From NCBI RefSeq assembly GCF_009862265.1, contig NZ_WWGX01000088.1, positions 1-64,000 of the forward strand: a stretch of DNA of 64,000 nt, given 5' to 3'. How positions within the stretch are numbered: position 1 is the first letter of the stretch; each line of letters begins with the position of its first letter. The position numbers were made by a program, and so were the translations under genes. Under the pieces are notes generated by a model. The model had not been told where the DNA came from. It saw nothing but the letters and a program-made list of their open reading frames with translations, and did not search any database. This document shows, piece by piece, positions 7,987 through 17,058 of the stretch. The DNA comes from Streptomyces sp. SID8352. Lineage in GTDB: Bacteria > Actinomycetota > Actinomycetes > Streptomycetales > Streptomycetaceae.

Positions 7987-8642
7987 GATCCCTCCGCGTC
8001 CAACTTGTGCCTTGATGCTGACGTTTCACGTTGTCTCTTCAAAGATCCACCTGACCCGCGTTGGCTCCCTTTCGGGCCCGGCAACTCTGGCCGGTATCTG
8101 CCCGGTTATACGTAGCGACTGAGGCGCCGTTCTCTACATTTTCCCGTGGGCTTTCGCCCAGGCAGCGTTCGCTTCTCGGGTCATCCTGTCCCGCACGAGA
8201 TTCGCCGTCGTTACCTCTGGCTTACCGGTCAACTGGCCGGACTCATACGGGGTTTCCATGTTCCGCTTGACTCAGTAGCGCCCAAGGAGGGTGCCTCCTA
8301 TACCCCGGGGTCGGTGGTGATCGCGCCGTCCAGTTCTACGGGCCGGACAGCCACCTGACGCTTCACAGCGACAGACCCTTCGACCGCTGATTACTGACCA
8401 TTGAGCGGCCTTACTCTGACGAGGCCTCATCGGAGGTTCACTTGCGTTCACCCACTTGGGCTTTCCCCTGCCTGTAGCCTGCGAATGGCCCGCTGACCCT
8501 TGGGCTTTCTTGTCGGTCGGCTCAGCACGGTGCCGTTGCCAGCGCCGCACTCGACCTAGGGAACCGGCCTGTCGATCACTTGGCCGGAGAAATGCCTACC
8601 TCCTGACATTTCCACTGAAAATCAAACGACTTCATGTCGCAC

Positions 8643-8964
8643 CGTAGGGGCTGTACCACTCGCCGCCGCTCAGGGTGCAGCGTCCGCTGACGGTGGGCGG
8701 GACGACGGCCTCGGCCCTGAGGGCCTCGGCCCTGGTGTTGCAGCCGTCCTTGTCGGCGTCGGTCCAGTGCTTGAAGGCTGCACGCTGGTATCCGGTGCGG
8801 TCCTCATCGGCGACAGGGATCCGGGCCAGCACGTCGCGCACGGGCGCGGTGACGGTCCGGCCCGCCTCGCGGGTGACCGCGCCGGCCGGCGCGGCGTGTG
8901 CGGCGACAGGTACCAGCAGGGCTGTGACAGCGGCCGCGAGCGCGGCGGTACGGGGGAGACTCAC
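8643..8964 (-). pseudogene. 5' exon of a secreted HNH-nuclease-like protein interrupted by the group II intron
   Basis: The first 107 codons begin with GTG at 8964, 9 bases after a GAGAGGG ribosome site. They give a signal peptide (SLPRTAALAAAVTALLVPVA ending AHA, cleavage near residue 24). The mature part includes FKHWTDADKDGCNTRAEAL, EAVVPP and CTLSGGEWYSPY, characteristic of the secreted HNH/DUF1524-like nuclease family common in Streptomyces. Translation without splicing runs 4 codons into the intron and stops. The 3' exon lies 2.5 kb away at 6051-6121 and itself looks cut short. The intact ancestor was probably an extracellular nuclease. Confidence 0.75.
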
Positions 8965-9454
8965 GAAGGGGCCCTCTCGGAGATCACCGGTCCGAACATC
9001 ACCTTCGCAGCGGCCACCGGCATCCCGGAGCCCGGACGAGACGCCGCCCCTCATCCGCCTGGACGGTAAGTCATACGGTCCGGCCGCGGATGCGGCTCGC
9101 CCCCGTCGCAGGCCCCGTTGCCAGGGCGGCGAGGCAGCACTGCGTCGTGCCCGGCTGCTGGCCCTCCGTGCCTGCCTCGGCATCGATCAGCGCCCCACAT
9201 CCCAGGTCTTGGTGGGTCTGGCGGCGGCGGGTGGTGCCGCTGATATGCGCCCTGCGGGGACGACCGGGAGTCGCTGAAGCATGCCGAGGAAGTGTGCCCA
9301 AGGTCGCTGATGTGTACACCTGCCTCGGGGGAGGTCTCCACGATGGTGTGAATGCGCATGCCAGTTCGCCCTGCGAGTGTGCCGTGCTTTCTTAAAGTGC
9401 CGTCTTGGGCCCAGCCGGTGGGCGGGCCCTGACCTGCCAAGGAGTTGACTGATC
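8965..9454. other. Intergenic stretch with no gene I can support
   Basis: Several overlapping frames are open on both strands, but none has a credible start with a ribosome site, a recognisable motif or consistent codon use. It separates the intron-split HNH gene (minus) from the lipase-like gene (plus) and should contain both promoters. A decayed mobile-element fragment is possible but cannot be shown. Confidence 0.5.
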
Positions 9455-10714
9455 ATGTCCACACCCGTCGTCGACATCTGGGGACCGGTTTCCCCTGAGT
9501 TCCGCTCCACGACGCCCTCCGCGCCGGAACCGCATGACGAGTGGTCCCTCGCCGGCGGAACCGCGTGGGTCTACTACAGCCCGCTGAACCGCCGGCAACT
9601 CGTCAGGCCCGTCATCCTCTCCGACGGCTTCTCCCACGGGGCGAGCGACCTCGACCGGCTCTGGAACGGCCTGGAGGAGAACGGAGACTTCCGGTTCATC
9701 TCCGAACTCCACGCGACCGGCCGCGACGTGATCATCCTCGGCTACGACGACCGGACGGCGTCGATCAGGGACAACGTCGACACGGCCATCGACTGCGTCC
9801 GCCGCGCCCTCGCCGAGCGGGTGGGCCGATCGAGGCTGGTCGTGGGCGGCTTCAGCATGGGCGGCCTGATCACCCGCTACGCACTGGCGAGGATGGAGCA
9901 GGATCCGGCCCTGCCCGACCACGAGACATCCCTCCACCTCTCCTACGACTCCCCCCACCAGGGCGGGTGGCTCCCTGTCTCCTTCCAGGCCTTCATCCAC
10001 TTCGCGGCGGACAACTGGAGCGAGGACCCCGTCGTCGGAGACTCCCTGCGCTTGTTCTCCGGGCTGCTCAACAGCCCCGCCGCGAAGCAGATGGCGCGCT
10101 GGTACATCGCGAAGCCCGACGACACCCCGGCCCCGGCCCCGGAGCGGGAGCAGTTCCTCCGGGAACTCGACGAACTCGGCGGATGGCCGCGCAGCGTCCG
10201 CAGGATCGGCGTCGCCAACGGCGTGGAGACCGGCAACGGCAACGGCGTCACGCCCGGCGCGACCGCGGTCCGGGGCGACGGCGAATCCCTGCAGGACACC
10301 TGGCTCAAGATCCAGGGCCAGGGCGACCAGACCGTCGCCCGCCTGCAGAAGCCCGGAGGCCCGGTGACCGAGGTGCGCACCGGCGGGCTGCCGGAGATCG
10401 ACGGCGCTCCCGGCGGCCTGTTCACCCTGCCGCTGCCGGACGGCGACCCCGGCAGCTTCGGACTGGCGGGCCTCCTCATGCGTTTCCTGCGCAACCGCGT
10501 TGACGACGACACCATCCGCACATCCTGCTTCATTCCCAGTGTCAGCGCCGTCGCCGCCGGTGACATCAGCGACCAGAAGGCCCTCTACGCACCGATCACA
10601 CCGGACGCCAGCGAACTCGACGCGTTCCTGTGCGCCAGCCGCAACGAGGGACACACCACCATGACCGAAGAACTCGGCGCGTGGATCGTGAACGAGATCG
10701 TCTCCGGCGGCTGA
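9455..10714 (+). CDS. Alpha/beta-fold hydrolase, lipase-like
   Basis: This 419-residue protein has the nucleophile elbow GGFSMGG with Ser134, preceded by an oxyanion-type strand (RPVILSDGFSHG). The likely catalytic His is in EGHTTMTEE near the C-terminus; SYDSPHQGG follows the nucleophile region. The layout resembles PGAP1/triacylglycerol-lipase-like or esterase proteins. There is no signal peptide, so it acts in the cytoplasm or is released otherwise. The ATG at 9455 follows a usable AAGGAG. The gene stands alone between accessory DNA and a thioester-reductase-like gene, so its substrate cannot be inferred. An acyl ester or lipid is likely. Confidence 0.7.
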   Translation: MSTPVVDIWGPVSPEFRSTTPSAPEPHDEWSLAGGTAWVYYSPLNRRQLVRPVILSDGFSHGASDLDRLWNGLEENGDFRFISELHATGRDVIILGYDDRTASIRDNVDTAIDCVRRALAERVGRSRLVVGGFSMGGLITRYALARMEQDPALPDHETSLHLSYDSPHQGGWLPVSFQAFIHFAADNWSEDPVVGDSLRLFSGLLNSPAAKQMARWYIAKPDDTPAPAPEREQFLRELDELGGWPRSVRRIGVANGVETGNGNGVTPGATAVRGDGESLQDTWLKIQGQGDQTVARLQKPGGPVTEVRTGGLPEIDGAPGGLFTLPLPDGDPGSFGLAGLLMRFLRNRVDDDTIRTSCFIPSVSAVAAGDISDQKALYAPITPDASELDAFLCASRNEGHTTMTEELGAWIVNEIVSGG

Positions 10715-10886
10715 ACCCCAACCGCTCGACCCAGCGGGCCGGTGTACCGTCCGCCCCGACTGCGCACCGGGGCCGCCCGGTCTGAAGCGACACCGAAGGG
10801 ACCTAAGCAGGGGGCCGCCTGGCCGAAACGACCGTCCGTCGAGGCTGCGAGGTTGGCTCTTCCGCTCCGGAGTTGGAGGTTTCGGC

Positions 10887-11990
10887 ATGACGCTGGTATT
10901 GACCGGGGGGACGGGGTTCGTCGGCTCCAGGCTCTGTGCCGAACTGCTGCGCCGTACTGATGACGTGGTGGTCTGTCTGGTCAGAGCTGAGGATTCGGTG
11001 AAGGCCGAGGAACGGACACGGTCGGCGCTGGCCGCCGTCGACAAGGGCGTGGCCGGGTCGGCGCGACTGCGTGCTGTGCCCGCAGATCTCTCCGCCGACC
11101 GGTTCGGTCTGGGCGAGGACACTTATCGGCGGCTGGCCGACGAGGCGGACGCCGTCTATCACAGCGGAGCCTCGGTGCACCTGGCCGCACGGTACGAGCG
11201 GGTGGCTCCCGTCAATGTCGGCGGTACCCGACGAGTGGCCGAGTTCTGCACCACCGGTACATCCAAGCACCTGCACCACGTGTCGACTCTGGGGGTCTTC
11301 CTCACGGCCCGCGAGGCGGGTCTGGAACGGGTGGCCGAATCGACGGAGCCCACCCTGCGGACCTGTGGTCCCTTCGGGTACCCGCAGACCAAGGTCGAGG
11401 CCGAGCGGGCGGTGGCGGCCGCCGTGGCGGACCACGGTCTCGAGGCCACTGTCTACCGGCCGGGGCTGATCCTGGCCGACTCGCGCGACGGGTCCGCGCC
11501 CGCCACCGACCTCACGACCTGCGTCATCGCCGCGGCCATCGTCACCGGCTGCTACCCCACCACGCTGGGGTCGCTGCCCGCCTCGACCGCCGACCACACA
11601 GCACAGACGATCGCCGCTCTGTCCCTGACTCCCGGGACGGCGGGCAATGTCTTCCACATCATGCGGCCGGAACCGCTGCCCGTGCGAGAGCTGTTCGAAA
11701 GGACCCGTGAGCACGGACACCCCCTGCGGGAGGTCACCGCGCAGCAGTGGAGGAACGCCCTGCACGAGCACCGCGCGAGTCCCTGGGCACGAGCCGCATA
11801 CGCGCTGGAGATCTGCACCTACACCCTCGGTCTCACGTACGCGTGCCGGCCTCCCGAGGTGGGTGGTGACGCCTCTGTTCGCGCTGCCGAAGCGGCAGGT
11901 GTGCCGGTTCCGGACACCGGCCCCGCCTACTTCCGCCGTCTGCTGACCCGGCTCGAACAAGAGCACGGAGACTCTCTCGGCAACACCTGA
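10887..11990 (+). CDS. NAD(P)-dependent thioester-reductase-like SDR protein
   Basis: An extended SDR protein of 367 residues. The nucleotide-binding loop is TGGTGFVGSRL (about 6-16). The active-site pair is Tyr165 and Lys169 in GYPQTKVEAE. AVYHSGASVH and VNVGGTRRVAEF are typical of the thioester-reductase branch that releases aldehydes from NRPS/PKS carrier proteins. Here the domain stands alone, as in some biosynthetic clusters, but no synthetase is nearby. The ATG at 10887 has a GGAGGTTTCGGC ribosome site. It may instead act on another acyl or sugar substrate. Confidence 0.75.
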   Translation: MTLVLTGGTGFVGSRLCAELLRRTDDVVVCLVRAEDSVKAEERTRSALAAVDKGVAGSARLRAVPADLSADRFGLGEDTYRRLADEADAVYHSGASVHLAARYERVAPVNVGGTRRVAEFCTTGTSKHLHHVSTLGVFLTAREAGLERVAESTEPTLRTCGPFGYPQTKVEAERAVAAAVADHGLEATVYRPGLILADSRDGSAPATDLTTCVIAAAIVTGCYPTTLGSLPASTADHTAQTIAALSLTPGTAGNVFHIMRPEPLPVRELFERTREHGHPLREVTAQQWRNALHEHRASPWARAAYALEICTYTLGLTYACRPPEVGGDASVRAAEAAGVPVPDTGPAYFRRLLTRLEQEHGDSLGNT

Positions 11991-12923
11991 TCAAAGCCGC
12001 GACCGTTGTGTGACCGCTGCGCACCTGGCCGTCGTGCTCTCCGCCCGCCTGCCCGCACGTGCCCACATCTGTTCCTCGAAAGCGCGGACGCCCAGCCAGG
12101 TCTCCGGGGCGGCAGGGCGGCCACGATACGTCCTGACGCCCGCACCGCAGCCAGGAGACCTGCCCGAACGCAGCACCTTGTCCCGGGACAGCGGCTTCTC
12201 ACCGCCTGGCAGCGGTGACGCTGGGTGCCGACCACGAGCGGATGGCGGAGGCGGACAAGGGCAGTGAGAGGTGTGCCCTCCACCCTGGAGTTGGGAATCC
12301 TGGGCAGGGTGACGGGCAGCCGCTTCCCGGCGCCACTCCTGCCGACCGATGAACCCGCACCGGATGGGGGACATCCAAAGGCGCGTATTCCGCTGCCCAC
12401 GCGAGCCCCACGGGGTCCGCTGTGCCCGGGGCACGGGGAGGTCAACCAGGCCCCGCGCGCATCACCCGCCCACCGCCAGCGCCCAGTACACCCTGTGCTC
12501 CCTGCCCGTCGCACCTCCGCCAAGGGGCCGGGACAGGACCAGCGCAGGACGACGACCATGGGGCGTCCGCAACCTGCTGATGTGGGCGAGCGGTTGGCCT
12601 GATAGAGGAGTTGCGTGCCTGGCTGTGAACACTGCCCGTGATCGTGCGAACGATCCCGACCGCTCGGCGGACGCGTCCGGCCTCCCCCGGGCGGCCGTAC
12701 GGTCGGCGGCGGCACAGTCGGCGTACGGGTCGGCCGCGCGTGTCGACCGGTCCGGGGGTGCGGACCCGGTGGGTCGGCCGCGCGGGCGGGGGAGTGCGTT
12801 CCGGGCGTCCGGGCGGGTGAGTAGGCCGGGCCGGACCGGCCCTCGCCCCACCCCCGATTTGGAGGGCGGGCGGAGGGGTGGTTGGCTTGCCCCATCCCGA
12901 GAACCAGGCCCTGGAGGAACCCG
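11991..12923. other. Gene-poor stretch with probable transposase debris
   Basis: There is no complete gene here. On the minus strand, between about 12600 and 12280, short segments in different frames recall the C-terminal part of IS701-type transposases, for example a Trp-Arg-Arg and Ala-Ala-Arg-His pattern (EWRREAAARH). The frames are broken by several shifts. The rest looks non-coding up to the SRPBCC gene start at 12924. Confidence 0.4.
12280..12600 (-). pseudogene. Possible decayed IS701-type transposase C-terminus
   Basis: The minus strand has LVDLPVPRAQRTPW and later GRQEWRREAAARHPAQ. These are reminiscent of the LTVPEARRLL and WSRWRRRHQAAAR blocks of IS701-type transposases. Frames change several times and no catalytic motif is identifiable. 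The N-terminal type of the same family is found at 4633-4845. This is a weak, pattern-based call. Confidence 0.25.
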
Positions 12924-13367
12924 ATGGCGCAGGTCGAGGCCACGACGGAGCGGATCGTGGCGGCGGACGCGGAGACGGTGTTCGACACCATCGCCGACTA
13001 CAGCGGCACGCGCGCGAAGCTGCTGCCCGAGCACTTCAGCGAGTACGAGGTCCGCGAGGGCGGCGACGGCGAGGGCACCCTGGTGCACTGGAAGCTCCAG
13101 GCCACCAGCAAGCGTGTCCGCGACTGCCTCCTGGAGGTCACCGAACCGTCCGACGGCGAACTCGTCGAGAAGGACCGCAACTCCACCATGGTCACCACCT
13201 GGCGGGTCACCCCGGCGGGCGAGGGCCGGTCCCGGGTCGTGGTCCACACCGCGTGGAAGGGGGCCGGTGGCGTCGGCGGCTTCTTCGAGCGGACCTTCGC
13301 CCCCAAGGGCCTCGGCCGGATCTACGACGCGGTGCTCGCCAAGCTCGCCGCCGAGGTCGAGAAGTAG
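12924..13367 (+). CDS. SRPBCC-family protein (START/polyketide-cyclase-like fold)
   Basis: This 147-residue protein has the SRPBCC layout: an N-terminal strand and helix (ATTERIVAADAETVFDTIAD), central strands (TLVHWKLQATSKRVRDCLLE), a strand with Trp near TWRVTPAGEGRSRVVVHTAW, and a long C-terminal helix (LGRIYDAVLAKLAAEVEK). The fold makes a hydrophobic cavity for lipids or aromatic ligands; the ligand is unknown. The ATG at 12924 is preferred over 12882 because GGAGGAAC lies 8 bases before it. A weak hairpin follows (about 13369-13397). Confidence 0.8.
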   Translation: MAQVEATTERIVAADAETVFDTIADYSGTRAKLLPEHFSEYEVREGGDGEGTLVHWKLQATSKRVRDCLLEVTEPSDGELVEKDRNSTMVTTWRVTPAGEGRSRVVVHTAWKGAGGVGGFFERTFAPKGLGRIYDAVLAKLAAEVEK

Positions 13368-13517
13368 CCAACACGCCCTGAACCGAGGGGCGTTGGCGGC
13401 CTCACCGGTTCGAGTGATCCTCGGATGATCGCGTCGTACGCCGTAACTTGTCGCACTTGCTCGTAGTTGCTGCCGCAGGCGGCCAGTTGTGAGCGGGTGT
13501 GACGAGGGGAGCGGCAC

Positions 13518-15920
13518 ATGGGCGGAGTCACCTTGGTGCAGGAGGAACCGGCCGTCGTGCCACCGCGACGGCCGGAGCCACCCGCTCCGGCCCCGGTCGC
13601 GGACCCGGGCCTGACCCCCCGGCGGGTGCGGCTGGTCTTCGTCGGGCTCATGCTGGCCCTGCTGCTGGCAGCGCTTGAGCAGATGATCGTCGCCACGGCG
13701 CTGCCGAAGATCGTCGGCGAGCTGCACGGCCTGGACCGGATGTCCTGGGCGATCACCGCCTACCTGCTCACCTCCACGATCGGCCTGCCCGTCTACGGCA
13801 AGCTCGGCGACCTCTTCGGGCGCAAGGGCGTCTTCCAGTTCGCCATCGTGGTCTTCGTCATCGGCTCGGCCCTGGCCGGCCGGGCGGGGACCATGAACCA
13901 GCTCATCGCCTTCCGCGCCGTGCAGGGCGTCGGCGCCGGCGGGCTGATGATCGGTGTGCAGGCGATCATCGCGGACATCGTGCCGCCCCGGGAGCGCGGC
14001 CGGTTCATGGGCCTGATCGGCGCCGCCTTCGGCCTCGCCTCGGTCGCCGGGCCCCTGCTGGGCGGCTACTTCACCGACCACCTCTCCTGGCGCTGGTGCT
14101 TCTACATCAACGTCCCCTTCGGCCTGCTCACCCTCGCCGTGGTCACGGCCGTGCTGAAGCTGCCCAGGCCCACGGCCAAGCCCCGGCTGGACATCCCCGG
14201 TGCGGTCCTGCTCGCCGCCGCCTCCACCTGCCTGGTCCTGCTGACCAGCTGGGGCGGCACCGAGTACGCCTGGGACTCCGGGGTCATCCTCGGCCTCGGC
14301 GGCGGCGCGGTGGCGGCCGCGCTCCTGTTCCTGCTGGCGGAGCGGCTCGCGCCCGAACCGCTGATCCCCCTGCGGCTCTTCCGCGACTCCGTCTTCAACG
14401 TCACCGCCCTGGCCGGACTCGTCGTCGGCATCGCCCTGTTCGGCGCGGCCAGCTATCTGCCGACGTTCCTCCAGATGGTCGACGGCGCCAGCGCCACCGA
14501 ATCCGGCCTGCTGATGCTCCCCATGATGGGCGGCATCGTCGTGGCCTCGGTCGCCTCGGGCCAGCTCATCAGCCGCACCGGCCGCTACAAGGCGCACCCC
14601 GTCGTCGGCGGCGCCCTGTCCGTCATCGGCATGTGGCTGCTCTCCCGCCTCGACGTCGACACCCCCCGCGCGCAGTACAGCGTGTGGATGGCCGTGCTAG
14701 GCGCCGGGATCGGCATGGTGATGCCGGTCCTCGTCCTCGCCGTGCAGAACTCCGTGCGCCCGGCCGACCTCGGCACCGCCACCAGCGCCAACAACTACTT
14801 CCGGCAGATCGGCGGCAGCGTCGGCGCGGCGGTCTTCGGCACGCTCTTCGCGGGCCGCCTCACCGACGCCCTCCGCGAACGGGTCCCCACCGGGGCCGGT
14901 GCCGGGCCGCCCGACGCCGAGTCCCTCACCCCGCAGCTCGTCCACACCCTCCCGCCCGCGCTGCGCGACGCCTACATCGCGGCGTACGCCGACGCCATGC
15001 CGCGCATCTTCCTGTACCTGGTGCCCGTGCTCGCCCTCGGCCTGATCATCGCCTTCTTCCTCAAGGAGAAACCGCTGGTGTCCCACAACGCCCCCCTCAT
15101 CGAGCCGGAGACCACCGCGCCGCACCACGCCGCCGTTCCGCAGGCCAGGTCGCCGTACGCCGCCGGGATCGCCGTCTGCGGCACGGTCCAGCACCCCGAC
15201 GGCACCGTGGTGCCCCGCGCCGCCCTCACCCTCATCGACGTCGCCGGGCAGCAGATCGGCCGGGGCGCCAGCGGCGACGACGGACGCTACGCCCTGGCCA
15301 CGCCCGGCTCGGGCGCCTACGTCCTGATCGCCGCTGCCGGCGGGCACCAGCCGCAGGCCGTCTCCGTGACCGTGGGGGAGCGCCCGGTCGAGCTCGACGT
15401 GGTCCTCGGCGGCGCCGGACGCCTGGCGGGCAGCGTGCTCACCGCCGACGGCACCCCCGTGCGCGACGCCATCGTCACCCTCACCAACGTCCACGGCGAG
15501 GTCGTCGCCAGCACCCGCAGCGGACGCGAGGGCGGCTACGCCATCACCGAGCTGGTGGCCGGCGAGTACACCCTCGCCGCCAGCGCGCCCGCCTTCCGCC
15601 CGGCCGCCCTACCGGTCAGCGTGCAGGCCGCCCGGGAGACCCGGCAGGACGTCGAGCTGGCCGGGGGCGCCGTGCTGCGCGGCACCGTCCGGGCGAGCGG
15701 CGGCCGGGCCGTCGAGGACGCCCGGGTGACCCTGCTGGACGCCGCCGGGAACGTGGTCGACACCCTGACCACGGGGCCCGACGGCGGCTTCCGTTTCGTC
15801 GACCTCTCGTCCGGCGAGTACACCGTCATCGCCGCGGGATATCCGCCCGTCGCCACCGTCCTGCGGGTCGCCGGCGGCGGACGCACCGAGCGCGATCTCC
15901 AACTCGGCCACGAGGACTGA
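13518..15920 (+). CDS. MFS drug exporter (DHA2 type) fused to three carboxypeptidase-regulatory-like domains
   Basis: This 800-residue protein has two parts. Residues 1-515 or so are a DHA2/EmrB-type major facilitator: LLLAALEQMIVATALPKIVG in the first helix, GKLGDLFGRKGVF as motif A, and GPLLGGYF as motif C, with about 14 membrane segments. Residues 550-800 or so hold three tandem beta-sandwich repeats of the CarboxypepD_reg type, each with a GxV...DG-(A/V)-(V/T)TL...G...D/EG-Y pattern (for example GTVQHPDGTVVPRAALTLID and GSVLTADGTPVRDAIVTLTN). The exporter is probably proton driven. The repeats likely sit on one face of the membrane as an adhesion or interaction module. Confidence 0.9.
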   Translation: MGGVTLVQEEPAVVPPRRPEPPAPAPVADPGLTPRRVRLVFVGLMLALLLAALEQMIVATALPKIVGELHGLDRMSWAITAYLLTSTIGLPVYGKLGDLFGRKGVFQFAIVVFVIGSALAGRAGTMNQLIAFRAVQGVGAGGLMIGVQAIIADIVPPRERGRFMGLIGAAFGLASVAGPLLGGYFTDHLSWRWCFYINVPFGLLTLAVVTAVLKLPRPTAKPRLDIPGAVLLAAASTCLVLLTSWGGTEYAWDSGVILGLGGGAVAAALLFLLAERLAPEPLIPLRLFRDSVFNVTALAGLVVGIALFGAASYLPTFLQMVDGASATESGLLMLPMMGGIVVASVASGQLISRTGRYKAHPVVGGALSVIGMWLLSRLDVDTPRAQYSVWMAVLGAGIGMVMPVLVLAVQNSVRPADLGTATSANNYFRQIGGSVGAAVFGTLFAGRLTDALRERVPTGAGAGPPDAESLTPQLVHTLPPALRDAYIAAYADAMPRIFLYLVPVLALGLIIAFFLKEKPLVSHNAPLIEPETTAPHHAAVPQARSPYAAGIAVCGTVQHPDGTVVPRAALTLIDVAGQQIGRGASGDDGRYALATPGSGAYVLIAAAGGHQPQAVSVTVGERPVELDVVLGGAGRLAGSVLTADGTPVRDAIVTLTNVHGEVVASTRSGREGGYAITELVAGEYTLAASAPAFRPAALPVSVQAARETRQDVELAGGAVLRGTVRASGGRAVEDARVTLLDAAGNVVDTLTTGPDGGFRFVDLSSGEYTVIAAGYPPVATVLRVAGGGRTERDLQLGHED

Positions 15921-16224
15921 GCGCGGGGAGGGGCGGGCCCCGGCGGTGGTCAGCGGATGGATCGGCAGGGCGCCGCGCACCGGCTGCGCGACGCCCGGAC
16001 GGCGGGAGCCGGACGTGTGACGGTCCGGCGGCGGGAGCCGTGCCCCCGCCCCGTGTCCCCGCCCCGTGTCCCGGGCACGGGCCTCGCCGGGTATGCCCCC
16101 CGACGGCGTCGGCCACTGGTCCGGACGGGTCCCGCACCCCTCCGCACCGGCCGTTGGTCTGGGCCGGTGAGAGTTTTCCACAGCCCTGGCTGCGACGTGG
16201 AACCAGCGCGTAACGTGACGTGAC
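15921..16224. other. Intergenic region before the peptidase genes
   Basis: About 304 bases between the MFS gene and the M55 peptidase gene. I see no gene. A short direct repeat of CCCCGCCCCGTGTC lies around 16045-16070. The promoter for the M55/M20 gene pair should be here, but no convincing -35/-10 pair was found. Confidence 0.4.
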
Positions 16225-17058
16225 ATGAAGATCCTCATCAGCGCCGACATGGAAGGCGCCACCGGTGTCACCTGGCCCGCCGACGTGCTGCCGGGGACGC
16301 CCCAGTGGGAGCGGTGCCGGTCGATGTTCACCTCGGACGTCAACGCCGCCGTGCTCGGCTTCTTCGACGGCGGCGCCGACGAGGTGGTCGTCAACGAGGC
16401 CCACTGGACCATGCGCAATCTGCTCCTGGAGCGGCTCGACGAGCGCACGGAGATGCTCACCGGGCGGCACAAGCCGCTGTCCATGGTGGAGGGCGTGCAG
16501 CACGGGGACGTGGACGGCATCGCCTTCGTCGGCTACCACGCGGGCGCCGGCATGGAGGGCGTCCTCGCCCACACCTACCTCGCCAATCAGATCACCGGCG
16601 TCTGGCTCAACGACGTCAGGGCCAGCGAGGGCCTGCTGAACGCCCGTGTCGTCGCCGAGTACGGGGTGCCCGTCGTCCTCGTCACCGGCGACGACGTGGC
16701 CTGCGAGGACGCCCTGGGCTACGCGCCCGGGGCACCCAAGGTCGCCGTCAAGGACCATGTGTCGCGGTACGCCGCCGTGTGCCGCACCCCGTCCCGCACG
16801 GCCTCCGACATCCGTGCCGCGGCCCGGACCGGGGCGGCGCTAGCCGTGCGGCACGAGCCGGTCGACGCAGGGCCGTTCACTGTGGCGGTCGAGTTCGACG
16901 CCGAACACCTGGCGGCCGCCTGCACCGTCGTCCCCGGTGTCGCCCGCGTGGCGGAGCGCAGGATCTCCTACACCCACACGACCATGTACGAGGCCATCCG
17001 CACCTTCAAGGCGGTCACCACGATCGCCTCGGCCGCTGTGGAGGAACAGTATGGCTGA
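16225..17058 (+). CDS. M55-family D-aminopeptidase (DppA type)
   Basis: A 277-residue zinc peptidase. The metal ligands of the DppA family can be seen at Asp8 and Glu10 (ISADMEGATG), His60 (VVVNEAHW), His105 (GYHAGAG) and the Glu of RASEGLLNA. The length matches the family (about 270-280). DppA-type enzymes remove N-terminal D-amino acids from short peptides such as D-Ala-D-Ala, so a role in wall-peptide salvage or peptide nutrition is likely. It has no signal peptide and is cytoplasmic. The next gene (M20 peptidase) starts 8 bases before its stop, so the two are coupled. Confidence 0.88.
   Translation: MKILISADMEGATGVTWPADVLPGTPQWERCRSMFTSDVNAAVLGFFDGGADEVVVNEAHWTMRNLLLERLDERTEMLTGRHKPLSMVEGVQHGDVDGIAFVGYHAGAGMEGVLAHTYLANQITGVWLNDVRASEGLLNARVVAEYGVPVVLVTGDDVACEDALGYAPGAPKVAVKDHVSRYAAVCRTPSRTASDIRAAARTGAALAVRHEPVDAGPFTVAVEFDAEHLAAACTVVPGVARVAERRISYTHTTMYEAIRTFKAVTTIASAAVEEQYG

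Larger units (their letters stand above)
6122..8642 (-). mobile_element. Group II intron with encoded maturase
   Basis: The element is about 2521 bases on the minus strand. Its 5' end reads GTGCGAC at 8642-8636, the group II consensus start. It encodes an RT/maturase/HNH protein, and a domain V hairpin at 6197-6163 is followed by a domain VI-like stem ending in CTACCCGAC at 6130-6122. The boundaries were fixed by the consensus ends and by the host reading frame, which becomes continuous (SPYDDRY) when the element is removed. It looks complete and may be active: the reverse transcriptase is intact and the YADD motif is present. It sits inside a secreted HNH-nuclease-like gene in sense orientation. 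Confidence 0.88.
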
